A DNA stretch of 64,000 nucleotides from an uncultured Pelagibacteraceae bacterium (GTDB lineage Bacteria > Pseudomonadota > Alphaproteobacteria > Pelagibacterales > Pelagibacteraceae), in contig CACNFA010000003.1 in NCBI GenBank assembly GCA_902619675.1, positions 22,828 through 86,827 on the forward strand, in the 5' to 3' direction. Below the pieces are notes generated by a model. That model saw nothing but the letters and a program-made list of their open reading frames with translations. It was not told the DNA's origin and did not search any database. The number at the start of each line of letters is the position of its first letter. Position 1 is the first letter of the stretch. Of this stretch, positions 7,825 to 15,863 are shown in pieces. The translations under genes were made by a program, and so were the position numbers.

Positions 7825-8854
7825 GATCCTCATAGGGTTAATTGCTGGAATTTTTATTGGCTGGGTCCTAAAAAATCTATTTTCTAAAAAAGAAAATTTG
7901 GGGGATCTAGCCAGTAATTTAAAGGCGTTAGAGACTAAAATAGATGGGTATCATACAGCAAATACTTCTGAACGTGGTTCTTTAAAAACTATTTTAGAAG
8001 ATATTAAGAAAGGCGAAGCAGATGTAGTTAAATCTGCTGAAGATATTAAAAGAACTCTTGTTACAGGTGGATCTCAAAACCAAGGCTCATGGGGGGAGCT
8101 GGTTTTAAAAAGAATTCTAACAGAAAACTTAAGATTTACTGAAGGGGAAGAATTTGAAGTACATAAAAGTTTTAATGAGGAGGATGGAAGAAAAATCCCA
8201 GATGTTATTATACATTTTCCCGATGGCAGAGATGTAATAGTAGACTCAAAAGTTTCTTTAAAAGCTTGGGATGAATATGTGAATGCTACTGATGAAAGAG
8301 AAAAAGAAGATGCACTTAAAAGACATAAGCTATCACTTCAAACGCATATTGATACGTTAGCGAAAAAAAATTATCAAGGTATTAAAGGAATAAAAACTAT
8401 TGATACAGTTGTTATGTTTTGCCCTAACGAGTCAGCTATTTCTATTTTACCTAGACAAGGCGGTAGTAAGTTATTTGAATACGCAATAAAAAATAAAATA
8501 ACTCTAGCATCACCTAGTATATTCTATTACATGTTAAAAACAGCAGAGTATTCTTGGAGAGCAGATAAACAAAGCAAAAATGTTGCTGATATTATTAAGT
8601 TAGCTAATCTTGTTAGTGCTCAAGCAGTAGATATTTACGGAAGTGCCAAAAAAGCTCAAGAAGCTATTTCCAACGCGTCTGGCAAAACTGCTGAAGTGAT
8701 GGAAAAAATTCAAGATGGAGCTGGAAGTTTCCTTAGCAGAATACAAAGAATGAATAAGCTAGGTCTTTCTCCTAAAAAACAAGTTCCAATAGAAGTAGAG
8801 GAAGACGAGAGTGAAGTTGTCAAAATAGAAGATAAGAAAAGGAATATAAAGTAA
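7802..8854 (+). CDS. rmuC: DNA recombination protein RmuC
   Basis: A 350-residue RmuC-family protein, shorter than the E. coli protein of about 475 residues. It has an N-terminal membrane anchor (residues about 4-24), a short helical linker rather than the long coiled coil, and the nuclease-like core at about 75-310. Core segments include NQGSWGELVLKRIL, KIPDVIIHFPDGRDVIVDSK and VVMFCPNESA; the D/DSK motif is PD-(D/E)xK-like. RmuC limits inversions and rearrangements at short inverted repeats in E. coli. It overlaps the preceding gene by 23 bp and its TAA overlaps the next ATG. Confidence 0.9.
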   Translation: MINLLSLEILIGLIAGIFIGWVLKNLFSKKENLGDLASNLKALETKIDGYHTANTSERGSLKTILEDIKKGEADVVKSAEDIKRTLVTGGSQNQGSWGELVLKRILTENLRFTEGEEFEVHKSFNEEDGRKIPDVIIHFPDGRDVIVDSKVSLKAWDEYVNATDEREKEDALKRHKLSLQTHIDTLAKKNYQGIKGIKTIDTVVMFCPNESAISILPRQGGSKLFEYAIKNKITLASPSIFYYMLKTAEYSWRADKQSKNVADIIKLANLVSAQAVDIYGSAKKAQEAISNASGKTAEVMEKIQDGAGSFLSRIQRMNKLGLSPKKQVPIEVEEDESEVVKIEDKKRNIK

Positions 8855-10332
8855 TGCCTAATATAGCAGTACTAGACTATGAGGCTCAATCAGCCTCGAC
8901 ATCTTACGGAAAAATTATTTCTGTAACAGGAATTCTTTACAACGATCAATTTCAAGAGCTAGACCGTTTTGAATTATTCTGTAGAAATGTCCTAGGGTAT
9001 ATCCCAGATCCTTATAGTCTTTGGGTTAATAAAGGTTTAAAGAAATTAAAAGACTCTAACATGAGCCATTACCAACTAATGCTGGAAATGCACAAAAAAA
9101 TAAATCAATGGTCACCTTGTATTTGGGCGACGTGGAATGGACACGGGTATGATTATCCACTTTGTGAGAAAGAAAATTATAGATCTCTTTTACCTATATA
9201 CATTTTAAAAACAAATGGTAATGAAGCAGCAGATTTCTTGCCATTTGCAAGAGCAGCAAAACTTTTCTATCCTAAGTCTCTTGAAACTTCTTACTCAAGT
9301 TCTAACAATCCCGTATTTAAACTCGAGGATTTGGGAATGAAAAATTTTCCAGAAACAGATAAAAGTAAATTTCATACAGCCACGCAAGATGTAGAAATCA
9401 CAGCCAAAGTCATGAATAAAGTAAAACAGACAGCGAAACCTATCTTTGACTCCTCATTAATGACCATCTCTAAGCAAAAGGCCAAAGATCAAATTGTGAA
9501 TAATAAAATGTTTACTACAGCTCTTTATTACTTTGGTAAATCAAGACCCTTTGCCTGTACGTATTTATTCGACCACCCAGAATATACTTGGCCCATGGTT
9601 TATTGTCTTGAAGTGGATCCAAAGGAGTTAATACAATTAGATTTTAAATCATTAAAAGAAAAAATGAAAAAACCGGGAAAATTTATTCGACCCATACCTT
9701 TGAAACATCCAGTAATTCTCCATGAAAGTTATGCGTTAAAATCAGAACCTTTTAGGACTCTAGGTTTAGATAAACTTAAAGAGCGAGCTGAATTAGTTAG
9801 AAATAGCCCAACTTTTATAGAAAATCTTAAAAGAGCAGTGAAAGAAAATGCAGAGGAGAAAAAATTGAAATATAGTTCTAAGGAAGACGAACGTACTGCT
9901 AACGATCCACATAATCAATTATATAGTGGAGGGTTTTTAGATAAAAATAGTCCTGACTACGATATCATTCAGAAATTTCATACCTTAGATTGGGACAAAA
10001 GGTATGAACAAGTGATGAAAATAAAGGATCCAAGATTTAAGTATTTTGGAGAAAGATTAATATATCAAAATGAACCAGAAGCTTTACCTTCAGAAGCTTA
10101 TCAAAGGATTCATAAAGAAACAGCTGAAAGAGTTTTGAGGCTAGAGGAAAAAAACTTTACTACAATTCCAATGGCAGAGCATTTAATTGATAGTATACGA
10201 GCTGAAAAAGACGTACCCAAGGAAAAATTAGACTACATGAATGAAGTTGATGAAATGATTAAAGAAATGAGAATTATATTCGAGAAAGCTTTATCAGGAC
10301 AATTCTCAACTAAAAAAAAGGATATAGCTTGA
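8854..10332 (+). CDS. sbcB: Exonuclease I (SbcB)-like DEDDh 3'-5' exonuclease
   Basis: A 492-residue protein whose N-terminal exonuclease domain carries the DEDDh set: Asp8 and Glu10 in LDYEA, Asp100 in GHGYDYP, and His174/Asp179 in HTATQD. The overall length and long C-terminal part match SbcB-type exonuclease I, which degrades single-stranded DNA 3' to 5' in recombination and mismatch repair. The first motif is DYEA rather than the usual DxET, and the C-terminal SH3/helical regions are too divergent for me to assign. Coupled to rmuC by a TAATG overlap, which suggests a shared DNA-maintenance role. Confidence 0.75.
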   Translation: MPNIAVLDYEAQSASTSYGKIISVTGILYNDQFQELDRFELFCRNVLGYIPDPYSLWVNKGLKKLKDSNMSHYQLMLEMHKKINQWSPCIWATWNGHGYDYPLCEKENYRSLLPIYILKTNGNEAADFLPFARAAKLFYPKSLETSYSSSNNPVFKLEDLGMKNFPETDKSKFHTATQDVEITAKVMNKVKQTAKPIFDSSLMTISKQKAKDQIVNNKMFTTALYYFGKSRPFACTYLFDHPEYTWPMVYCLEVDPKELIQLDFKSLKEKMKKPGKFIRPIPLKHPVILHESYALKSEPFRTLGLDKLKERAELVRNSPTFIENLKRAVKENAEEKKLKYSSKEDERTANDPHNQLYSGGFLDKNSPDYDIIQKFHTLDWDKRYEQVMKIKDPRFKYFGERLIYQNEPEALPSEAYQRIHKETAERVLRLEEKNFTTIPMAEHLIDSIRAEKDVPKEKLDYMNEVDEMIKEMRIIFEKALSGQFSTKKKDIA

Positions 10333-10333
10333 A

Positions 10334-10639
10334 ATGAATTCAGGTAATTATTTTTACAATTTAAGATTTATTTTAAAAGAAAAACAAGAATGTTTAGAAT
10401 ATTATCAAGATTCTATAAAACTTAATAATCTTCAGAAAAAAGCTAACTTGCAATTATTCCGCCAAAAACCTTTGAGCTATTTAGTTCGTTTTATAATTTA
10501 TTTACCGATTAATTTAATTAGAATATATAAAAATACGAACAATCAGTATTTTATGATGAAATTAAGAAATGAGATAGAAGTTTTAAAATTTGAAATCAAA
10601 AAAATCCAAAAACAATCTCAAAATGTTATAAACAGGTAG
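10334..10639 (+). CDS. Hypothetical protein (101 aa) with membrane-proximal helix and coiled coil
   Basis: A 101-residue basic protein starting one base after the sbcB-like stop codon. Two predicted coiled-coil-forming helices (about 10-45 and 75-98) flank a hydrophobic segment, LVRFIIYLPINLI, at about 50-62 that may lie in or on the membrane. No family is recognised. The tight spacing makes it the last gene of the operon beginning at 7244. Confidence 0.5.
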   Translation: MNSGNYFYNLRFILKEKQECLEYYQDSIKLNNLQKKANLQLFRQKPLSYLVRFIIYLPINLIRIYKNTNNQYFMMKLRNEIEVLKFEIKKIQKQSQNVINR

Positions 10640-10696
10640 CCATTTTAAATTAGTAAAAAATTTGACTTTAACTGATTTGATTATTAAAAATTCATT

Positions 10697-11057
10697 ATGC
10701 CAATAAAAAAAGTTTCAGATAATACATTTAAAAAAGAGGTTTTAGAAAATTCTAAACCAGTTGTTGCTAAGTTCGAAGCCAGCTGGTGTGGTGTTTAGTC
10801 CCCTCATTTTAAATGGGGGGATGATTTCAAAAGGTCCATGTAAACAACTTACTCCAATAGTCGAAAAAATATCAGACGAAATGACAAATGTTGATTTTGT
10901 ATCTTTAGACATAGAAGAAGCAGTTAATGTTAGCACCGAGTTTTCAATACGCTCAGTGCCGCAAATGTACATTTTAAAAGATGGAAAAGTAGTTTCACAA
11001 AAAGTTGGAGCCTCAGATTACAATACAGTCTCCGCTTGGATAAAAGATAACGTCTAG
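10697..11057 (+). pseudogene. trxA: Thioredoxin gene interrupted at WCG|PC by 43 nt (pseudogene, split gene or bypassing gene)
   Basis: Codons 1-32 (10697-10792) encode the thioredoxin N-terminus ending in Trp30-Cys31-Gly32. GTT and the stop TAG (10796-10798) follow. From CCA at 10836 the sequence resumes with Pro-Cys-Lys-Gln and the rest of a normal thioredoxin, including the cis-Pro loop (RSVPQ), to TAG 11055-11057. Removing the 43 nt at 10793-10835 gives an intact 105-residue protein with a complete WCGPC active site. Both halves are undamaged, yet they lie in different frames. The downstream part could also start at ATG 10821 (in frame) but would then lack the first strand and Cys31. The 3' end overlaps the convergent folC by 4 bp; trxA after folC is standard alphaproteobacterial gene order, here inverted in strand. 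Confidence 0.85.
10793..10835 (+). repeat. 43-nt palindromic insertion inside trxA (bypass-element-like)
   Basis: The insertion is bounded by identical GGT codons (10790-10792 and 10833-10835), which can be read as a 3-bp target duplication or as matched take-off and landing codons. Inside it are an in-frame TAG four bases after take-off, a hairpin with a 10-bp stem (10799-10808 with 10812-10821, one G.U pair) and a 3-base loop, a G6 run and an ATG. The length is 43, so it shifts the frame by one as well as stopping translation. Confidence 0.8.
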
Positions 11058-12307
11058 TTCTGATTTAATATATTGCCACAGTTATAGAGGCTACCAAAAC
11101 ATACTATAAGCTTTTTTTCTTTACTACTAATTTTTGTCAAAGCAGTTTTAAAATTATCAGCTACTTCAGAAGCAATATTATTTCGAGACGCAATTTTATT
11201 TAGCAGGTCTGGATTGACCGAATTTTCATTTTCTATAGGCATTGTAACTACTTTTTTAAATATACCTTTTAAATTTTTTAGAAATAAATCGGGTTCTTTG
11301 TTTTTAGACATAGCCCAAATACCGTATATAGGTAATTTTATTGTTTTAAGATACTTATATAAATTAAGACTATCTGCAGGGCTATGTGCTCCATCAATCA
11401 TTATAGTCTCATTTTTGTGAAGCTTATTTTTAATTTTTCCATGGTTTAAATATTGATAACGACCTTCAAATTTAAGTGATGGTAAAGTTTTTTGGATAAT
11501 CTTTTTATCAATATTAAGATCAAGAGCTACTTTGATGGCTAAACAAACATTTTCGAACATACCTTTCGAATAAACATTTTTAGTATTGAGAGAAATTTTT
11601 GTACTTTTGTCCAGGTAATAATATGAATTACCAGCTCTGACTATTTTCCAAGCGCTAGGATAAACTATATTACTTTTGTTATTTTTAAGGTGAACTTTTA
11701 TTTTTTTTAAAACATTTGGAGTTTGTTTTGATATATAAATTCTTCCAAAATGACTTAAATAAGCAACGTCCTCTTTAATAACTTGATCCAAAGTTTTTAT
11801 TTTTAAAAAATTTAAATGTTGTTTATTGATATTTGTACAGATCTGAATCTTTGGAAAATCAGTAATATTATTGCTGTCGAGTTTCCAAAAACAACCTGTT
11901 TCCATAATATTATAGTCAGCATTAATCTTAGAAGCATTGATAATGTAAACTAAAGTCAGACACTCAAAAACACTTAAAGGAATCTTTAATTTTTCGATCT
12001 CTTTAATTGTTTCTCTAATTTTTTTATGAGAGAGATATTCGTTACCTATATAGAATCTTTCACTTATATCTTTAATTGACGGACTGACGTGTGCTGTTAC
12101 AGTTTGATTATTTGCTTCAATAAACGATCTTAACGTATGTAAAGTTGTGAATTTTCCAGATTCCCCTACTACATTTATTATATTTTTTAATCTTCTTTCT
12201 GGATTTCCTAATAGATTAAGAGCAAGCTTTATCCTTTTAAGACCAAACTTAACAGATTTATTAAATAATTTATGATTAGCTAGCTGATTGTAGATCAACT
12301 TTGACAT
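11054..12307 (-). CDS. folC: Folylpolyglutamate synthase/dihydrofolate synthase FolC
   Basis: A 417-residue Mur-ligase-type enzyme that adds glutamate to dihydropteroate/folate with ATP. The N-terminal block GLKRIKLALNLLGNPERRLK is diagnostic of FolC, and the ATP loop that follows reads GESGKFT (48-54) where most FolC have GTNGKGS. Later family segments are AHVSPSI, METG, the EDVAYLSHFG region and MIDGAHSP (family: DGAHNP). The loop change is conservative for nucleotide binding (GxxGKxT) but unusual. The ATG at 12305-12307 lies inside accD (32-bp overlap), and the stop overlaps that of the convergent trxA. Confidence 0.88.
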   Translation of the reverse strand: MSKLIYNQLANHKLFNKSVKFGLKRIKLALNLLGNPERRLKNIINVVGESGKFTTLHTLRSFIEANNQTVTAHVSPSIKDISERFYIGNEYLSHKKIRETIKEIEKLKIPLSVFECLTLVYIINASKINADYNIMETGCFWKLDSNNITDFPKIQICTNINKQHLNFLKIKTLDQVIKEDVAYLSHFGRIYISKQTPNVLKKIKVHLKNNKSNIVYPSAWKIVRAGNSYYYLDKSTKISLNTKNVYSKGMFENVCLAIKVALDLNIDKKIIQKTLPSLKFEGRYQYLNHGKIKNKLHKNETIMIDGAHSPADSLNLYKYLKTIKLPIYGIWAMSKNKEPDLFLKNLKGIFKKVVTMPIENENSVNPDLLNKIASRNNIASEVADNFKTALTKISSKEKKLIVCFGSLYNCGNILNQN

Positions 12308-13229
12308 TAGATGTTGACTCAGCTTTAGCTTCGATTTCTGATTTTTTAAGAAGAACTCTAATTAGATTTGTAATTTTTTCTCTTATTTCCATTCTAGAGT
12401 CAAACGCTCCATCAATCATACCATGATCAACAATGCTTGAGGCTTGACCAAAGTCTTGAGGAAGTTCATGGCCTTTGTTTACAGATTGCGAAACTCTTTT
12501 TCCTGCGAACAGCATGTTTTCACTTTTTGGTGACTCAGCAAAAATAAAGTCATTACCATAAACATTACAAAATGTACCACCCGTGACTTTCGAGCCACAA
12601 ATACCAATTGTTACAATTCCAGCATCTTTTAACATATTCATTGCCATCATCTGGACTGGCATATTTTTCAATGAATTTAGATTTCCAGTTACAGCCATTC
12701 CCCCACTTTGATAAAAAGAAACTACTGCATCAACTTTTTCATTAAGAGCCGTTTGAATTCCTGAAATTAAATGCTCACCCTCTCTTTGAGTTAAAGCGCC
12801 GCCACCATGTTGAAAATTGTAACCAAAAGCAATTATTTTAAGTCCGTTGACTGTTCCTTTAGCTGCAAGAATAGCACTTTGTTGACCAGTTTTCTTTTTG
12901 TAAGCATTATATTTATCAATAAATTTCTTATCTCCAATTTTAAAATTTAGAGGGTCTGGATCTGCCCATTCGGGACACTCAATTAATTCGTACTCTCCAT
13001 CATCAAAAAACATTTCTGAAAATCTTATTTTTGGATCTAAATCAAAATGATGTGAACATTTACAAACATTAAAATTTTTTCTCAAATCTTCCTTTAACAA
13101 CATTTGGCTACAACCAGGACAATTAATCCACATGCTATCATCTTGATCTTTCCTCGAAGGTCTTTCCCGCTTAAAAGTTTGTTTTGCTTTTTCTACAAAA
13201 CTTTGTAATTTTTTTTGAATCCAATTCAT
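12276..13229 (-). CDS. accD: Acetyl-CoA carboxylase carboxyltransferase subunit beta
   Basis: A 317-residue AccD. With AccA it forms the carboxyltransferase that moves CO2 from biotin to acetyl-CoA, the first step of fatty acid synthesis. The N-terminal zinc ribbon is present: CPGC (Cys37, Cys40), but the second knuckle reads CKC (Cys56, Cys58) instead of the usual CxxC. The crotonase-like core contains QHGGGALTQREGEHL, FYQSGGMAV and a TGGTF oxyanion segment. It overlaps trpA by 4 bp (ATGA), the standard trpFBA-accD-folC arrangement. The last 25 residues are a polar tail with an Ala/Ser/Glu composition. Confidence 0.93.
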   Translation of the reverse strand: MNWIQKKLQSFVEKAKQTFKRERPSRKDQDDSMWINCPGCSQMLLKEDLRKNFNVCKCSHHFDLDPKIRFSEMFFDDGEYELIECPEWADPDPLNFKIGDKKFIDKYNAYKKKTGQQSAILAAKGTVNGLKIIAFGYNFQHGGGALTQREGEHLISGIQTALNEKVDAVVSFYQSGGMAVTGNLNSLKNMPVQMMAMNMLKDAGIVTIGICGSKVTGGTFCNVYGNDFIFAESPKSENMLFAGKRVSQSVNKGHELPQDFGQASSIVDHGMIDGAFDSRMEIREKITNLIRVLLKKSEIEAKAESTSNVKVDLQSAS

Positions 13230-14026
13230 AAAATTTTATTTCTAAGATTGTACACAACTTTATCTAACTTTGTGACAGGATTTTGTCTCATTTTGAGTGA
13301 ATTAGTAATAGTTTTACACAGCAAACTGCCTACAACTAGGCCATCTGCAGATTTAAGAGATTTTATAGTCTTTTCAGTGATTCCAAAACCAATAACTAAG
13401 TTTTTCTTGTAGTTAATTCTTTTAATTTTTTTGTAGTTCTCTAAAATCCTTCTTGGCGATACTTTAAGTTTACCCCCAGTGGTTGAAAGCATTGATATAT
13501 AATAAACCATATCATGGGAGTCTTTTATAATTTTCTTCATTCTATCTTTTGTTGTTGTAGGCGCTAAAAGTTGAATAAAATTTATTGATTTCTTTTTACA
13601 TTTTTTTGCAAAATCTTTATTTTCTGGCCAAGGCAAATCCACACAAATAATTCCAGAGACACCTGATTTTTTACAATCTTTTAGGAATTTATTCTCTCCA
13701 TAATTAAAAATCATATTGTAATATCCCATTAATATAATCGGCTTTGAGGATTTGGTATTCTTATATTTTTTTGCAAGTCGAAATATATCTCTCATTTTAA
13801 AACCATTTTTTATTGCCCTAAAGGAACTTGTCTGAATGTCTGCGCCGTCGCCAATTGGAGTCGAGAATGGGAATCCAATTTCCGCTAGGTCGACGTGAGG
13901 AGATATAGATTTTAAAATTTTTAAAGATTTTTTGATGTTAGGATCTGAGGAAACTGTATACGAAATTAATGCTGGTCTATTTTCTTTTCGGCATTTTTCA
14001 AATGCTAATTGTATTTCAGATTTCAT
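13226..14026 (-). CDS. trpA: Tryptophan synthase alpha subunit
   Basis: A 266-residue TIM barrel that cleaves indole-3-glycerol phosphate and passes indole to TrpB. Both catalytic acids are found at exactly the Salmonella positions: Glu49 in AEIGFPF and Asp60 in PIGDG. The phosphate-binding end is represented by GFGITEKT and DGLVVGS. Loop 6 is unusual: STTGG in place of the SRxGVTG segment, and the residue before the PIGDG turn is Thr instead of Asp. The stop overlaps the accD start by 4 bp, and its ATG overlaps the trpB end by 4 bp. Confidence 0.93.
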   Translation of the reverse strand: MKSEIQLAFEKCRKENRPALISYTVSSDPNIKKSLKILKSISPHVDLAEIGFPFSTPIGDGADIQTSSFRAIKNGFKMRDIFRLAKKYKNTKSSKPIILMGYYNMIFNYGENKFLKDCKKSGVSGIICVDLPWPENKDFAKKCKKKSINFIQLLAPTTTKDRMKKIIKDSHDMVYYISMLSTTGGKLKVSPRRILENYKKIKRINYKKNLVIGFGITEKTIKSLKSADGLVVGSLLCKTITNSLKMRQNPVTKLDKVVYNLRNKIL

Positions 14027-15264
14027 CTTACGTATGATCCTAATCTTTTTTTAATTATATCTCTGTCTTTGAAGCTGTCGCCGCAACTATTTACTATTAT
14101 CACTGTATCTTTACTCAATTTTGGCGCAATTTTTATTGCCTCTGCAAAAGCATGAGCTGGTTCAAGTGAAGGTGAAATATTTTCCATACTAGAAACAAGT
14201 TTATAGGCGCTTAAAGCCTCTTCGTCAGTCGCCGAAGTATATCTAGCACGCTTTGTATCCTTTAAAAAACAATGGAGTGGTGAAATTCCACTATAGTCAA
14301 GTCCAGCCGAAATAGAGTCAGTGAGACCTATCTGACCATCTTTATCTTGGATAACATATTGAGCTGCCCCATGTAGAATTCCAATTTTTGAATTATTTGT
14401 AAGTGGTGCAGCATGTAATTTACTTTTTTTAGGTCCACCAGCCTCTATTCCTACAAATTCAACTTGTCTTTTATCATAATCCATAAATGAACTCCAAAAT
14501 CCGTAACTTGAAGAACCTCCTCCACAAACATTTAATAATTTTAAACGTCTAGGAATTTTTCCAAATTCATCTTTAATTTGAACTATAAGCTCTCTAGAAA
14601 TTTGAGAAGTTGAATATCCGCAAATCTTTACAAAGATATTTGGTCCGACTGTGCTACCTACTACGAGGTGAGATGTTAAACAGTTAGCTACCCAATATCT
14701 CATGCACTCACTGACCGCATCAATTAAGGTTTGACTTCCTGAGGTAACAGGAACTACTTCAGCTCCAAATTTTTTCATAGCATCTACATTGGGTTTTTGT
14801 CTTTTAATATCCTTTACGCCCATAAAAATTTTACACTTCAAACCAAATTTTTTAGCGACCATAGCAAGTGTCTTTCCGGCCATACCTGCTCCAGTGTCCC
14901 CACAGACAAACTTTTTCCCTGCTCTTTTTGCTATTAAGCAATGAACAATTGCATTATAAATTTTATGAGCTGTGCCTGGGTTCTCAGAAACAACTTTTGC
15001 CCATATTTGAGCTCCGCCTAAATGATCAGTTATTTGGTTTAATGGTATTAGGGGCGTTGGGGTACCTACGTAGTTTTCAAAATAATAGTCTCTTTCTCTG
15101 ATAAAACTTTTATCTTTTCTAAGTTTTGAAAATAGCTTTTCTAAGTCTTCAATCGGTTTTTTAAGTGTTTCTGGAACAAAATTTCCTCCAAATTTACCAC
15201 CCCACATACCGTTTTTATCGTGTTGATCAATTAAAGGTATACCTTTTTTAATTTTCAAGCTCAT
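14023..15264 (-). CDS. trpB: Tryptophan synthase beta subunit (divergent active site)
   Basis: A 413-residue PLP enzyme joining indole and serine. Lys101 in AHKIYNA is the PLP lysine (Lys87 in Salmonella), and Asp in SAGLDY (Asp305 position) is kept. Several positions normally invariant differ: the ETGAGQHG motif reads DTGAGMAG, placing Asp123 at the catalytic Glu109 position (22 residues after the lysine in both); the phosphate cup reads GGGSSS; and the SGRGDKD motif near the C-terminus reads SCGDSFKD. Length and gene order leave no doubt about orthology, but activity or partner coupling may be altered. It overlaps trpF by 17 bp. Confidence 0.9.
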   Translation of the reverse strand: MSLKIKKGIPLIDQHDKNGMWGGKFGGNFVPETLKKPIEDLEKLFSKLRKDKSFIRERDYYFENYVGTPTPLIPLNQITDHLGGAQIWAKVVSENPGTAHKIYNAIVHCLIAKRAGKKFVCGDTGAGMAGKTLAMVAKKFGLKCKIFMGVKDIKRQKPNVDAMKKFGAEVVPVTSGSQTLIDAVSECMRYWVANCLTSHLVVGSTVGPNIFVKICGYSTSQISRELIVQIKDEFGKIPRRLKLLNVCGGGSSSYGFWSSFMDYDKRQVEFVGIEAGGPKKSKLHAAPLTNNSKIGILHGAAQYVIQDKDGQIGLTDSISAGLDYSGISPLHCFLKDTKRARYTSATDEEALSAYKLVSSMENISPSLEPAHAFAEAIKIAPKLSKDTVIIVNSCGDSFKDRDIIKKRLGSYVR

Positions 15265-15862
15265 TTACTTTTTTAATAAATTTTTTTATTTTTGAATGAT
15301 CTTTGTATCCTATTTGTTTATCTAATTCCAAACTACTCGACAAATCACAAAAGTTAACTCCTAATTTTGCAATATTTTCAATGTTATTCTGAGAAATTGA
15401 TCCTGCTAGGGCATATTTTTCACCTTTTGGAATTTTAGCGATTAAATTTTTCGGAAACTCAATTGATTTTTCCATACCTGGTGTATCGAACAAAATAATG
15501 TCAGCGTTTTCGTATTGTTTATAATATTCTATGTCAGATTCATCTTGTATCTTAATAGCTTTAATTACCTTCAAGCCCATCGATTTGATTTCATCCACTC
15601 TCTCCTTTTTTTCTGACCCATGAAGTTGAATATAATCAAAGTTTCCTAAAATTACTTCTTTTATAAATTCGTCTGTTGGATCAACTGTGACAGCAGTAAA
15701 AAAAGAATTTTGTTTGTCATATAATTTTAGTTTATGAACATCCTCTAAGTTTAAGTTTCGGGGAGATTTTTTGTAAAATACAAATCCTAGTAAATTTACT
15801 CCAAGATCAATGCAAAGCTGTACATCTCTGACTGGGTTTAAGCCACAAACTTTTATTCTCAT
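15248..15862 (-). CDS. trpF: Phosphoribosylanthranilate isomerase
   Basis: A 204-residue TIM barrel catalysing the Amadori rearrangement in tryptophan synthesis. Catalytic Cys6 in KVCGL and general acid Asp126 in LFDTPG are at their expected positions. GFVFYKKSPRN and DYIQLHGSE are standard family blocks. The GGTG phosphate loop normally found after the aspartate is not recognisable (GMEKS instead), and AGSIS replaces AGGLN, so the phosphate site has drifted. The ATG is one base from the pyrF stop codon. Confidence 0.9.
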   Translation of the reverse strand: MRIKVCGLNPVRDVQLCIDLGVNLLGFVFYKKSPRNLNLEDVHKLKLYDKQNSFFTAVTVDPTDEFIKEVILGNFDYIQLHGSEKKERVDEIKSMGLKVIKAIKIQDESDIEYYKQYENADIILFDTPGMEKSIEFPKNLIAKIPKGEKYALAGSISQNNIENIAKLGVNFCDLSSSLELDKQIGYKDHSKIKKFIKKVNELEN

Positions 15863-15863
15863 C

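Noticed and set aside
10761..11057. A 98-aa ORF starting inside trxA as a separate gene
   Set aside because: Its first residues come from a frame that is noncoding in the upstream half and the insertion; only the part from Pro-Cys onward is thioredoxin-like, so it is treated as the downstream half of trxA.
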